From positions 180,522-244,521 of the forward strand of contig MU858085.1 in NCBI GenBank assembly GCA_033297075.1: 64,000 nt of DNA, in the 5' to 3' direction. Positions 23,862 through 36,488 of the stretch are shown piece by piece. Within the stretch, counting starts at the first letter, position 1. Every line of letters starts with the position of its first letter. The DNA comes from Rhypophila decipiens. Lineage: Eukaryota; Ascomycota; Sordariomycetes; Sordariales; Naviculisporaceae. Both the position numbers and the translations under genes were made by a program. The notes under the pieces are model-generated. The model did no database searches and was not told the origin of the DNA. It was given only the letters and a program-made list of their open reading frames with translations.

Positions 23862-25880
23862 CTCAATCTGGAAACTGGCGGCCCTTCTCTTCACTTTTCC
23901 TTAAATTTGGTCTAAAAAGACGTAAGGGTGAAAAGATTGGAGCAACATACCATGATCCAGGGAAGCACATTCATCTGGTATGTTGGCTGAGGAAGCCCCC
24001 AAAAGAATCGAAAAAGGTGCCATCACAGGGGGTATCGAAGAGTTTGGCCGAAAGAAATCGGCGGCCACCATCCCTCGGCAATCAGGTCACCGAACTACCA
24101 CGTGGCCAAGGGCTTCTTGTCCAGTTTAGACCGAGGAAATATCAACTTGTCAGTGAGAATAGTAACATGGGGGCCGATCGGGAAGCTTGCAAACAAGGCA
24201 GAGGGTGAGCCTTATCCTCGATATTGCCAGAGAGTGCACTGAGAGCCATGAACATCGCCAGTGGCTGCTGAATAATTCCTGGACAAGAGACTTCAACCGG
24301 CCTCGAAAGCAAGCCAAGGGATCTAGAGAGATCTAGTCTCCAGATTGCCCTGCAGTCGGCAGCCGGAGTCGAAATCATCGACGGGACTGGTCTCGGCGCT
24401 TAGATCATGTTGAAGGGACCGGGGTGGAATATTGGATCGTGTCCCAGAAGACCGGAGAGCTGGTCAGAGGAATCAAGGTTCCCTTGGATACCCGACAAGG
24501 AAGGATGTACTTTGAAGGAGGGCACGGAAGACAGTATTGATGGATCTGACACCTCAGGGCGGCCAATTCAGTATCCGCAATAGAGACCGTTGAATGAACC
24601 AACGGCAGTCCGTGGCGTTGAGTTTGTCGATTGGGGCTCCTTCACCCTGGCTTGATCGATAGGCAATGAATAGCGTTCGGAAGGGGGAAGTACACCTCGG
24701 GAGCAAGAAAAAGATAGACCGATAGCCAGTTCTGCAAACACAAGCGAAAGGAAGGGGTGGCTTCATTGTCCTGCCGGGTAAAGCAACCGGGAGGGTCACA
24801 AATTGGTGAACGAATTCAGAAAAGTTCAACTAGTTCAAGGTGAGATGAGATAGCTCGTTCCTGTGTATTTGTTGCGGGGTTCGTTTTGTCATTTTTCTCG
24901 TCCTCTGGTGGTGTGGACTGTAAATGTGTGCTCTTTCCTTTTTCTCTCGATTTAGACCTCCTCGTCGCCTTGACAAGGCAGTTGCGTCAAGCGGCACGGA
25001 CCGCACTGGAGGGAGGAGCGACCAGCCAGGACGGCAGGAAGGACAGTGCTAACAACGTCGAAATAAAGTTGACTGTAGCACCTTCCCCTGCCAAAAGGTT
25101 GCGCTAAAGGACGATCGCCCAGGTTCTCTGAACGCTGATTGGCCAACCTACCCCTGTTTCCAACGTCCCATATCTCCGATCCTCACTGTCCGTCATTTTT
25201 TGGTGGCTTCCTCGAGCGAAGGGACCCATTAGCTGCCGGGTCTGCTTTGTCAACCACAACACGGCGCACGACCGTATGTGGCCGAACACCTTTCCCCAGA
25301 CTCTCATATTCTCTTATTGTCCACTGCCCTGGTGAGCTTGGACTTTGGATTCGCCGAGCCCTTGGTGTCTTGGCAAGCCCTTCCGTCATCGTTCTGGCAA
25401 TCGCAATGTCAGATGTCTTTTCGCTTCTGAAGCTCTGGGCAAGGCGTGAAGACGTCCATATTCGTTCAGCCGGTTTAGCAATGCGTTACGGTTGTCACTG
25501 ATCTGATCGCCACATCCAGATGGTGGCTGGGTTGGGAAGTATCAAGATCCAGTCATTGGAGTCAAAGACCATCACCAACCAGAAGACTGAGAAGCAGCCG
25601 GCAACAGACAGCCGGCCAGGAGAGAGAAAGACGAAGAGAATTGTGGCCACTCAATGTCGCCGGCTATTCGCCCGTTTGCATGCCAGTCAACAGTACAACC
25701 CAGTCTGGGCCAGTGGGCCATGTCTCCTCTGTAAAGAAATGGAGGCTGTTAAACATGTCAGTGCATGTGTCCGTGCCTGTACTGTCAGGGGTATCAGGGT
25801 ACCGATCTGTACTGTAACTGTACGTACTCTTTCTCTGGCGGCCAACCCCAGACTCTTGGAGGCCAAGGCTGATCAGGTAC

Positions 25881-25963
25881 CCTCCCGTACTCTTCCTCCC
25901 GTACTCTTCCTCCCGTACTCTTCCTCCCGTACTCTTCCTCCCGTACTCTTCCTCCCGTACTCT
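25881..25963. repeat. Six tandem copies of a 14-bp unit
   Basis: CCTCCCGTACTCTT is repeated at 25881, 25895, 25909, 25923, 25937 and 25951; the last copy decays after 13 bp. It lies about 550 bp upstream of the C2H2 start codon, in a probable promoter or leader. Confidence 0.95.
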
Positions 25964-26510
25964 CTTTGGCTGGAGCTTATTCTTGTCGTTGACGGCATCA
26001 CCTTATTTCTCAACGCTAACTTTGTCACGCAAGGTGTTTGTCGCCTCAGAATATGCTCCACCAAGGGGCCCTCCTTGTGCTGGCCTGCTCTTGCTGCGTC
26101 TACACTGTTCCGAGATGGATGTGATGGTGACTTATCATGCACGACGGTACAGGCGCCAGGAGTGCGAGACTAGTTCGAGTCAAATACCCCATGAATTTGA
26201 ACACTCTCGGCCTTTCTTCCTCGTGGCCGTCCTGGGTTCCGTGCTTGTACCGCATTCCTGCGGCTCCGTCCCCTAACGCCCGTTTTGCCTATCTTTGTCT
26301 TGGATTCACCATCAATAATACTGCTGATCTATCCGGCCTTGCTGTATATCTACATCGGAGCCCACTCTCTTCTGTTTGAGATGCTCTTGTTAAATGCCAT
26401 CGCATCTTCTTCATTCTTTTTCACAACAATAGCAACCCCACCAGACTCACTGCCGGTGTCTTCACTCCTTCCCACTTGCTTTTAAGTTTTTGTTTTCTCT
26501 TTCAACCAAA

Positions 26511-27638
26511 ATGGAATCCACCAATTCCGGCATGCGTGACTTGCACCTTGATATCCAACTGGGTTTGAACGAAACCTTCGGCCTAAGCCCTCAGGCACTG
26601 TCAGCCAGCAGCACGATATCCTCATCGGATTACTCTCCCTTCACACCTACCTCAGGCCGGTCGACGCCTCCTCGGTGCAATTCGATGGATTTCAGCAACT
26701 CCTTCGACTCGTACAGCTCCATGTCTAGCTATGACTTTACTCCTCCGTCCTCGGCCGTCTCTACTTCCTTATCTCTGGATTCGAGCTTCGGGGGGGACGA
26801 GTACGAACTATCGCTCTACAACTTCCCAGCCACCCCCACGCGGACCCGAGCGAACCCAGACTTCGGTGGCATGTCTTTTGGCTGCGGGAGCGGCCTACAG
26901 ACAACGCCATCTCATGCCATGCCCCATGGCCACACCTTTCCCGAGGACATGTTCGCATCCTCCTTTTCCCAGGCCTTTGGGTGCGACAACAACTTGGAGA
27001 CGTCGGCAATGTGGGTACAACCCGACAGCCCAGTCAACTTCATGCCGACTCCCCAAAAGGCGCCTCTGAGGCCCTTGTCGGACGACGGCAACTTGAAGAG
27101 AATGAGCTTGGCGCTGCAAAGGGAGCAAAGCAGGTCTCCCAGAAAGGGACCCGTGCCTCGATCAAAGGCCAAGAAGGTGACAGTCAAGAGATACGGATAT
27201 CACAATGGTACTACTAGTATCGAGTGTGTGGTCATACCCAAGGCGGCTCGGTACTTTTGCGAATGGCCCGGCTGCGAGAGAAACTACCAGAGGAAGGAGC
27301 ACATGAAGAGACACATGGACAGGTGAGTTCTCATCAACACCTGGCCTCGAGAAATCTTTCCCCCCGCAGAAGCTAATACTTTTCTTTTCCACAGCATTCA
27401 CTTGAATATCAAAACGGAGGAATGTCAGTGGTGCGACCATGGTTCCAACCGAGGCGACAACTTCAAGACTCATCTGGAGAAGCACCTCAGGGCCGAGAGC
27501 AAATCACCAAGGGTGAAGGTCGTCACCGATCCCGTGGAGCGTGCCAAGATAGACCAGGTCCTCGCAGAGATTAGCAGTCGACCCCGTAAGGCCGTCAAGT
27601 CTGCACCCAAGCGCGCTGGCAGCAAGTGCAAACCCTAA
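26511..27638 (+). CDS. C2H2 zinc-finger transcription factor
   Basis: Exons are 26511-27322 and 27395-27638 (72-nt GT-AG intron), giving 351 aa. The start at 26511 has a good context (ACCAAAATGG); the frame is open a little further up only from a TTG. The N-terminal 200 residues are Ser/Thr/Pro-rich and probably an activation or regulatory region. A basic patch (RSPRKGPVPRSKAKKVTVKR) precedes two zinc fingers. Finger 1 spans the intron: C250-x4-C255-x12-H268-x4-H273 within YFCEWPGCERNYQRKEHMKR. Finger 2 is C281-x2-C284-x12-H297-x3-H301 within ECQWCDHGSNRGDNFKTHLE. A basic C-terminal tail ends the protein. Two adjacent fingers with a QRKEHMKRHM helix recall fungal developmental regulators such as BrlA/FlbC, but the sequence does not match those as I remember them, so no symbol is given. 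Isolation in a gene desert supports a tightly regulated gene. Confidence 0.88.
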
Positions 27639-30600
27639 TATCAAATCTGTGATTGGCTTTCACACCCACACAAGCGTTAATTACTAGCGAAAACATCATG
27701 GGGGCTATCCCCCCGCTGTCCCTTTCGATCGACTTATATACAACATCACACACACACCGCTGCCTACCCCATCTTTCACTCTAAGCTTGGGGAGGCTCGA
27801 CAGTTTCTACACTTTTAATTTCACCATTAGGGTCCGGCGCACCACGACACTGGCGTTATCATTTCTTTGGATTTTTGGCTATTTCCATGTATTCACACAC
27901 ACACACTGGCGTTCGAATTGCTTCATCTCATTCAAACCTAAAGGGGAAGGGAAAGAGTGGTTGTGTGTGGGTCACAGTACACTTATTATCACCTGGTTGG
28001 AAGCACTCCTGAGGGACAAAACAGTGGAGGATAATTGGACAGGCAGAGGAACATGGATAGCTGGATAGCACCGCTTACTCGGGACAAAACAGATGTAGTA
28101 GTATTTGGTGGTGATGGATTGATCGACCTGGGTCAGGAAGGCTTGTGGGCTTGGATCAGATGCGAAGCATTTGACACCAAAAATAAAGTAATTGACATCA
28201 GGACCCTTTTCCCCAGCCACCGAGTCACAGGCTCCTTCGATGTGTGATTTTTTCTGCCACGATGAGCTCAACGGTTTCAACGTGTTTTCTTATTCTTATT
28301 GCCACCTTTCACGCCTGCCTCTACCGCATGATGCGGAAACCACACATTTCCCTCACATGTCCAGCCGCGAAGGTCAAGCGGCGGTACCCATCGAAAGGAA
28401 AGCCAAGAAAAGTAAGAACTTAATCGTGGAATCAAAACACAAGAGGGAATGAGAGACCTACGATACAACGGTCCGTCCTTGTCTCGAACACAACTGCATG
28501 TCTCAGATCCATGCATGCCACAAACAAGGAAGAAGTCGCACCTTTCTCGCCGAGACATGGACAGTGAACTGACTCGTTTAATTGCGAACACCTTTCATGT
28601 TGGATCTAGGCTGATACTCTCGTTGTAGGTAGGCAGACATGCTTTTCCTTTATATGAGAGACGAAAAGGATATTGGTAAAATAAAGTATACGAATGATGG
28701 GTAATTAACCGGTAAATAAACCAAAACAAAACAACAAGCAGAATGAATAAAAAACAAAGAAAAATAAGCAAAGCAATCCGTCGCAGAACAGGTAGCCGGG
28801 AAAATAAAAAGTGAGGAGGCAGGTGTACGGATAGATTGTAGATCACACAAACACACCCCATCAAGGTTCCTTCCTCACGATCTCCTCTCCTTTCACTTTA
28901 CGGCATAAGCTGTAAGATTCAATGAATCCGGGATCCTCAAATCGTTGCTCAGAAAATAACACATGATCATATCATGTAAACAAACGACCATGATCATGCA
29001 CAGGTTGACCCCCCTCATACCCTGATTTTTTACTTCCTCTTAATCTAGATATTGTTCTTCCTCTTTTGGGCTCTCAGTTTCCCCGATTTGTGCTCTCCTG
29101 CCCACATGGGGTGACATTTTAAGATATCTCCGTTACTCTACAGTAGCTAGCTCGATGCTAATGCAAGCACTTTTATTTTGGCGGCAGCTTGTAATCGGAT
29201 CTACCGTCGGGCGTAGGTTGTTGTTTAGTTTCTTATACAGATGTGGCAGACAGACACTTTCGTTTAGCGCAACCCCAATTTCATCTACCTAGGCATGCAC
29301 TTATGGGCAGTCAGGCTATCTGACTGTGGACTTGTAATGTGAATGACTGTTGAGCTAGCTGAACTACAACGCCACATATCGAGCAAGGCTCATATGTTTA
29401 CATGATCATATGTTTCCCTGTGCAGGTTCAGGTACCCCATCGGCATTATCTAGCAATGGAATGTAAGTACATGGTGGCAGAGCAGATCAAGTAGTACAGT
29501 ACCTGCGTTGTGATACCATGATATTGCAGATACTCTAATTGACTGACCGGTACTGGTACCTCACCTCCGACGACGAGCAGTTGAGCCGTCCTCACACCAT
29601 CATCGGCAAACAACCAATTCATGTCTCCGGAGACAATCCCGAGATAAGTCAAGTTACTCGGTCTCAAATCTCTGTACAACCTGTCAACCACCTTTTAGAT
29701 CTCTGTACGACTCCCACCGTCTCAACCATCCATCCACACACACCGAATTCCATTACTAGTTCAAGTCATCACACCCACCACCTAGTCAAGGGTACAGCAA
29801 ACGAGACCAACCCAATCTGGACTACACAACGATCCTGTACGTAAAAGACCCGAGCCAGTCATACACCACACCCCTAAGCCAGTATGTCTGATCACATTTT
29901 GTCGAGGAATTTCGCGTACTGTACATGGCATCGCGCTTCAAATAGGTGTGAAGACTGAGCACACTTATCGACAAACATGAATATCAGCAGGAAGGAAGGA
30001 AATCTTCAGCTCATCTTCACACCGGCATCGTCCTCGGTGAAGATATGAACGGACTTGAGAATAATTCATAAGTCTGGATTATTCTCATCTCAACCTTAGC
30101 TGCTCTTTAACTGGGCCGAGAGGACCCGAGACGAACACCGCAGCATTCACAACATCGTACATGCATACCGCTACGGTATGTCCTAGTATGAGACGAGCAC
30201 GAACAGTACATGCCTGGTATTACGTAAACCTGTCTCACTTACCTTACTCGGTTCGACGAACTCAGATACTGTAGGCTGCCGGAGAATTTAATTCCGTTTT
30301 AGATCTCCTGGAAAGAAAAAAGAAAAAGAGAAAGAGAAAGAAACAACATGACGAGGTGGATGAAGAAGATGAAGGAGAAGAAATAACTACGATTTAGGGA
30401 TAAGAGACTACATGTAAGGAGAGGTTTCGATTGCCTTTTTGCTGGTGCCCGTATACATGAGCAGACAATACGCAATTCTGATACAAGAAAGAAAAAAAGG
30501 AGAAACGGATCAGAATAAAGTGTGATGAAATCGATAGGAGGCGACAATACCCCAGATTTGGATTTGTTTTTCGGGAGAATGATTTGCCGACCGAGGAAGC

Positions 30601-31855
30601 TTTAGAGGCCGAGATGATGGTATGTGGTGTGCGTTCACATTACTTGAGAATGGCGCATAATCGATGATCTACCTAACGATCATATGTGCGCTGTACATAG
30701 CCGTCGAATGTCGATCAGGGCTTCAGGGTCCAGCATCAGATGTTCAGGACTTTCAGCTCACCGAGCTGTTCCGTTTCTGTTGCGGATTGGTTGAGATGAT
30801 GAGATACAGATCTGATATATCAGATTTGCAAGAAGTTGAATGAGACTAATAACGGTATAAATTATCAGTAGTCTAATGGTGATGAGATGGAATAAGTTGG
30901 GATGAACTGGTGGTCAGGAGTTCTGCCTCCTGGGACGAGATATAGGCCGTGCACGCGCTAACTGCTAGCCTGACAGGGGGCATCTTATCGCTGGGTTACA
31001 GCGGCTGTCAACCCTGGTGGGACACCGTTGCCCGGGCCTGATCACCAACCACAGCAGCATCCCCTTGTCTATCTCCGGACTACCTATGTCAATCCTACAG
31101 TATTACGACAACAGATCTGCCTCCTGGGCTGACCGAGAGGCAAAACCTGGTTGAAGTGTTGCTTTTTCTTGAACCGTTGGGATTGAGGCACGAGCCAGGA
31201 CCGGTCACCGCATCAGCTTTCTTTTCCCAGCCTGGGCAAAGCAACGACTGCGTGAAAGCTAGACAGACATATGGTACAGGTCCTCGTATTCTCAAGATTG
31301 GTGTGTCAAAAGTTCACGGTCAGTTTGAGCAAGTCGTGGAAGATCTCAAGTTATTTCATACACCAGATCGAATTTCTCATGGAACTGGATTACACGTATG
31401 AATGGATACAGCATACAGATATTTAAGCGATAACCAGCTCACGGTTCGGAAGGTGGCAGTGAGGCTAGGCACTCACCGACGGGAGTCTCCCATCAACTGG
31501 CCGGGCCGGTAATAGCCGGCCGGGCTCCGGACTTGACAGGCTCTCCTGACAGAACAAGGCAGACCGGAATAAGAAATTTGGGTCTCCAGCAATTGGCTTT
31601 ATCAAAATATGATCAATCGCGTCCAAGAACTGGGCTCACGTAACAAAACCTTGACATCCATTTTCTTTTTCCCATCAAAACTTTTCGGGTTTTCACAACA
31701 AGTCGCCATCGATATTTGTCGACATATTCTTTTTTCCCATCTCGACTATTTGGTCTGCTCGTTCTACAGCCTCCAGCCATTCTTGTTGATCACCTCATTT
31801 CTCTTGGTGACTCTGACACATGGCTTAAGCCAGCCCTGAACCAAGATGCACCATC
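27639..31855. other. 4.2-kb gene-poor region
   Basis: Between the C2H2 gene and the F-box-like gene. Short open frames only, none convincing. Composition is close to even, with purine-rich and AT-rich runs (30300-30370, 30480-30520). The left part is probably the 3' UTR of the C2H2 gene. No TE ends, tRNA or strong inverted repeat were recognised. Confidence 0.5.
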
Positions 31856-34569
31856 ATGGATCATCCGCCCTCCTACCTCGATGCCACCCGCCGGCAGGAC
31901 TGGCTGGAGCTCGTCGCACCACATGTCTCTGTTAGGGACTATCCAGCGCTCTGCCTCGTCTCGAAGCGCTTCTATGACATATTTGCCCCTCGGTTGTGGC
32001 ACGACCCCTTGACTGCCGCAAGGACCCTGCGGTTGGTCCAACAATATGGTAAATAAATTCCAATTCTTGTGACTAGTAAACACCTTTTGAGGCTCATATG
32101 TGGTGAACAGACTACGAGTGGTATTTTCGCTTCATGCTCAATCACATGAAGACGGTCCGCACCTCAACCAGGGCGCTTGTTACCACGATAGACCTTCGCG
32201 GGTTTGCCCTAGATGTCCCCAGGTTGTCTGTCGAGTTTGGAGACGTACATGTCAACCAGACGTTGCGTCTTTTAGCCTCTACCTTTCCTTGGCTTCGCTA
32301 CATCTTCCTTGATGGCCATGGTGATGTCGATGTTAGTCTTTTGGCTAGTCCCGTCGACACGGGCGCCTTTGGTGCCCCGGGCTTCGAAGCACCGCTGCTG
32401 CTCAGTGTACCCAGCTGCCAGACCAAGCTAGCATCGTCATTCTTTGCCTCGCCATACCTGGAGAGGCTTGTATATCTGGACATATCGGATGTACGTGGAT
32501 CAATACAGAACCCCATATTGCAGCGTAGAATATCCCCTCGCAGTCTACCGCATCTGCGTATCCTCAAGGTCCGGGGACGGGGATTGGACCTGGACGACAC
32601 GACCACCTATGTCCTCCTGGAGTCGTTCAAGACGCAACTATGGAGTCTGGACTTGAGCGGAAACAGAATCACGGATGCCATTCTGCCCGAAATTGTGAAC
32701 CTCAACTTTCCTCCACTATCCATAAGAAGCGGGGTCTCCCGGTTTAATATAGAAGGTATCCTGTCCTTTGAGTCAAGCGGGCACAACAGCTACGGCAAGC
32801 ACGCCTTCATCCAAGACTCTCAGTGGAGCGGCAGTTTCAGCCATCCCCAGCGCCATCTCGCTGATGCTCCCGTCTACACCAGAACTGCCACCCAGGGCGC
32901 GCCACAAAGAGCCACTGGCGTCCGATCAGACGGGAGGGCAAAGATAAGATCTGACTCTGCCGATGCCGTCAAGAATCTCCTGGCCGATGGCTTGGACACG
33001 GTGCCTGTAGAACATGTCTACGATCTTGACATTTGTAGAGATGGTGGCGGCATCACTCACCTCTATCTCAACAAGACGGCAATCTCCAACCGCGGCCTGG
33101 GAAGATTAATCCGGGAGTCCCCGGGTCAGCTGGAGCGGCTCGAATGCAGCTCGCCTCAGCTAACCATACCCCCGAAAGGCGCAGCTGAGCCTGCATTACC
33201 AAAGTGGCTTGGGAATATCAAGAAGCCCCGACTGTACGGCGCCATTGGTATCACGCATCTGCTCAGGCCCGTGTGGTCATCCAATCTCCAAGAGCTCCGC
33301 ATACACCATTCGTTCGTCACCCAGGTTCCCACACTGGCAGGAACCATTCTGCCGACCATGGAGAATATCTGGCTAGCTGAGACATTCCTCCTTCCGAGGG
33401 CCGTGCTGGCCTACCCACAGGCCTTTGTTCCGGACATGAATCCCCGGCTCCGTTCCCTGACCCTGACGCAAATCCCGCGTTACTCCACCGGGTGTCTGAT
33501 TGACAAGCTGATCGGCCTGCTGAAGCTGGCCTCTATTCAGGAGCGGGCCATCCAGGAGTCGGCAAAAGAGCCGTTGACCAGCAGCCGCCACGGGCCGTCA
33601 ATGCTCCCCGGACTACGACATGTACACTTTCAGTTTGAGCTCGACCCGCATGCGGAAAAGGCCAAGCGCGACGAGGAGGACATACTCGATGCAGAGGACT
33701 TTAGCATGTCATCGGATGACTTTAGCTTCTTTGCCAGCGATTCCGGCGGCGGCTGGGGAGTGTCGAGCAGCAGCGCCGCCTCGCCCTCGACGCGCAAAAC
33801 ATCGACAAGCACGCAACCTCGGCAAAGATTAGATAATACATCTTCCGATAAACAAACAGCTGCTGAGTCGGCCCGACTTGGATCGACGGCCGCCACCCCC
33901 GCTGGCCTAGGCTCGACCGGAGGCGGCAGCGGCAGCGGGGGTGCAGACGGGAGCGAGAGACTAACCGCGTACCCCTATTCCGAGACAACGGATGAGTACC
34001 TGCCGCATATATGTGCCTGGAATGGGGTGGAGTATACACTCCCCGTCTGGATCGGCTCCGGCATTCTTTCAAGAAGCACAAAGACCCAAGCTGTGAACGA
34101 GTACATGCGGAACCTATGCCACTCGTCTCTGCTGAGCAAGGTAGAGCCTGCCAGTCCGGCCCATGTGCTGGCTGGTGTGCCTGAGGGGGCGTTCATATTT
34201 TCGGATGCATGGGATGCCATGCTCAGTCCAGAGCCTTGTCGCCGTAGCCAGATTCAGCACCATGGTGACGGGGACGGGGCTGCTGTTGATCATATCACTG
34301 GCAGTGTGCTTCGCCGGCCCAAGAGGGGGGAGCTTGGTGGGATGAGAGATGTTATTGGGGCTATTAAAGAGTGGAGGAAGAATACTAGGCGGGCGTTTGA
34401 GGAGCATCAGGCTGCTTTGGTTACTAGGAGGGAGGAGAGCGCTGGTGGCGAGGAAGGGTTGGAGAAAAAGGAGGTAAAGCTGGGAGAGACGCACTTTTAT
34501 TATACTGGACGGGTCGAGATTTCGATTGAGGATACCCTGTCGTCGTCTGTTGCTGGTGGTGCTGGCTAG
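31856..34569 (+). CDS. F-box/LRR-like protein of unknown target
   Basis: Exons are 31856-32048 and 32111-34569 (62-nt GT-AG intron), giving 883 aa. The N-terminus (about residues 10-50, DWLELVAPHVSVRDYPALC then LVSKRFYDIFAPRLW) looks like an F-box: a helix, LCLVSKRF and a following RLWHDP. Leucine-rich segments come next (LERLVYLDISDV, LPHLRILKVRG, QLWSLDLSGNRITDAILPEI, ITHLYLNKTAISNRGLGRL), spaced like irregular LRRs. A Ser/Gly-rich disordered stretch (33730-33960) precedes a conserved-looking C-terminal part (YLPHICAWNGVEYTLPVW, GAFIFSDAWDAMLSPEP). F-box proteins recruit substrates to SCF ubiquitin ligases; that role here is inferred. The alternative is a plain LRR protein without SCF function. 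Confidence 0.75.
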
Positions 34570-35612
34570 AGGCGGTGAGTTGGAGTTGGAGTTTTGGCTG
34601 GGTGATGGTTGGATATCCGTATATCGGCTTGCTTTTGGTAAGGATTAAACCAGTTTGCTGGTGTTGGAGGTTATGTTACGTAGGTAGGTAGGTAGGTAGG
34701 TAGGGCACCTTGTATGGTAGGTAGTCTTTGGAACTCGTAAAAGAATGAGTGTAGTACTTGCGTACTTGGTCCCCTTGGCTCTTGATATATTTTATATACA
34801 TTGGTTGTTATGGGGAAATGGCAAGGCATCCATATGAGGAGTTTTGGAGTCTTGTATCCCGACCAACGCCAACGTTTCTGTGATTATGGGTTTGTTTTGA
34901 GGATTGTATACGGGTTGGTGGCTTTGTTACTAACAATGCAGTTTATCACGACAATGGGTCGAGGTAGAAGGTCCATGTATACATGTTAATAAGAAATAGC
35001 TGTAATAAACACCAGATGTAGCCGATTAACCCGTGGACGCGACTTGGAGAGGCAGTGAAGGACAATTCCGTGAATGGCAAGATGACAGAATGAGATGTGA
35101 ATATTGATCCTAATGAACAAGAGGGCATTTATAAACACCCCTTTCCAAAGGTACGGCAACCTGGCTAATTATTTTCTGTTATATAGTCCGTCCTTGAAGC
35201 GTGCTTCAGCGATAGTGGGTGGAATCAGGATGTTGAGTGCAAGTTGGACATTGTAGTCATCTGTTTCTTCTCTGTCTCGATTTCTAGTTCTCGTCTTTGA
35301 TATACCGCTTTCTCTCCTCTTCTGATTTCGCCCTTCCTAGCGAGTATAAATGTTGGATATGGGAACTCTCTTGATACGTGCCCGGGTACTGAATCATATA
35401 CAGAGGTGATCAAGGCAGGAGGAATACTCCCAGAAAGCGAAACAAAGGATGGTCTATAATATATTAATTTCCTCCATCAAATGCGTGCTCTCGAGTCTGG
35501 TCTCGACTACCAACCAGTAGCACTGAACGCCAAATCAAGATTACAACCCTACACAGTCCTTTCCCTCTCCCCAAAATACCACAAATGCCATGTATGATCC
35601 ATCATCCCAAAA
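34570..35612. other. Convergent gap between F-box-like and isomerase genes
   Basis: Two genes end toward each other across 1.04 kb. It holds a TAGG microsatellite at 34680-34703 and otherwise AT-leaning unique sequence. Confidence 0.5.
34680..34703. repeat. TAGG tetranucleotide microsatellite
   Basis: About six copies of TAGG in tandem, the same unit as at 7001-7031. Confidence 0.9.
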
Positions 35613-36488
35613 TCACAACTTAGCCCCCAACTTCCCACCACCACCACCACCACCACCCACCAACTCCTTAACCCTCTCCTCCCCCCTCTCCCGCCTCAAA
35701 TCCTCCTTCTCCCCCTGCTCCTTAACAGCCCTCTCCTCCTCCCTAAAATGCCCCTCAACACTCAAATACCCCTCCAACGTCTCGCGATACATTTCCGCCT
35801 TCATAACCCCATAAATCCCACTCCGTCCCTTCTCCCTCAATTTCCTCTCCTCCACCAACCTAACAACCTCCTCGAACCCGCCCAACGCATCCACAATCCC
35901 ACTCTCCAGTGCCTCCTCTCCGCCAAAACGATGCGCCTCGAGCACGATCCTCCTGTATACAGTGGGGACAGTCTTGATCCGAAAAATAGCACTCATAGCC
36001 GGTTTCAGGGGAACTCCAAAGTCAAGCTCGTTGATACACACGAACCCCTTTTGCGCATTCATGACGCGGTAATCGTGATGCATGGCTAGCATAATCCCCG
36101 CGGCAAAGGCATGGCCGTTTAGCAGGGCAACAGTCGGCATGGGGAAGGTTAAGAAGCGCGCGAAAAGTTTGTAGAGAGAGTGCGGCATGAAATCTGCGTT
36201 GGACATGGCTAGCTCGAGATCGAGGCCGTTGGAGTAGAATTTTGGGATGGCGCTGGTTGTGACGACTACGCCGTCTTTGGACGGGCAGATGGTTGGTGAG
36301 AATTCGAGAAGGTCGAGGGCGTCGAGGAGGGCTTGGCAGGAGTGGATTGTTAGGCGGTTGTCGGGGGGGATGGAGATTGTGAGGAGGTAGATCTTGGGAG
36401 AGGGCTCGGTGCATGTTAGGCTGCCTCCTGGGTTTTTGCCTATGGGCTGGATGGGGATTGTGAAGTGTGTTATTGTTGGGGCTGCCAT
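35613..36488 (-). CDS. Peroxisomal enoyl-CoA isomerase/hydratase-like protein (PTS1)
   Basis: Crotonase-fold enzyme, probably a delta3,delta2-enoyl-CoA isomerase acting in peroxisomal beta-oxidation of unsaturated fatty acids. Single exon, 291 aa; start at 36488 chosen because the sequence upstream in the longer open frame is Asn/Thr-rich leader. The oxyanion-hole segment is FYSNGLDLE (about 84-92), the second glycine segment GHAFAAG (125-131), and INELDFGVPL (152-161) carries Glu154 at the place of the catalytic acid of plant-type ECI isomerases. The C-terminus is Ala-Lys-Leu, a standard PTS1. Just before it lies a run of eight Gly coded by a GGT/GGG repeat, so the targeting signal sits on a flexible tail. 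A hydratase is less likely because only one of the two usual acidic residues is evident. Confidence 0.85.
   Translation of the reverse strand: MAAPTITHFTIPIQPIGKNPGGSLTCTEPSPKIYLLTISIPPDNRLTIHSCQALLDALDLLEFSPTICPSKDGVVVTTSAIPKFYSNGLDLELAMSNADFMPHSLYKLFARFLTFPMPTVALLNGHAFAAGIMLAMHHDYRVMNAQKGFVCINELDFGVPLKPAMSAIFRIKTVPTVYRRIVLEAHRFGGEEALESGIVDALGGFEEVVRLVEERKLREKGRSGIYGVMKAEMYRETLEGYLSVEGHFREEERAVKEQGEKEDLRRERGEERVKELVGGGGGGGGKLGAKL
35638..35661 (-). repeat. Glycine-coding GGT microsatellite before the PTS1
   Basis: Plus strand CCA/CCC repeats, minus strand GGT/GGG codons giving eight Gly between KELV and KLGAKL. Confidence 0.85.

Larger units (their letters stand above)
19606..26510. other. 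6.9-kb gene desert upstream of C2H2 regulator
   Basis: No frame in this stretch has both coding-like codon use and a recognisable family. The longest, 25520-26173 (+), is low in structure and crosses a 14-bp tandem repeat. It contains ATC trinucleotides (20426-20450), a 53-bp x3 repeat (23703-23861), a 14-bp x6 repeat (25881-25963), and GGTACC-rich palindromes near 22350-22425. The last kilobase is pyrimidine-rich and is a likely leader for the C2H2 gene. Such long promoters and leaders are typical of fungal developmental regulators; that is inference. Confidence 0.55.

Noticed and set aside
25520..26173. 217-codon frame upstream of the C2H2 gene
   Set aside because: No recognisable domain, unbalanced composition, and it runs through the 14-bp repeat array.
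26511..27638. Naming the C2H2 protein BrlA or FlbC
   Set aside because: Only the general two-finger layout fits; the finger sequences and N-terminus do not match these factors as remembered.
30230..30260. GGTTCGACGAACTC as a tRNA T-loop
   Set aside because: No matching acceptor, D or anticodon stems around it; no tRNA could be built here or elsewhere in the window.
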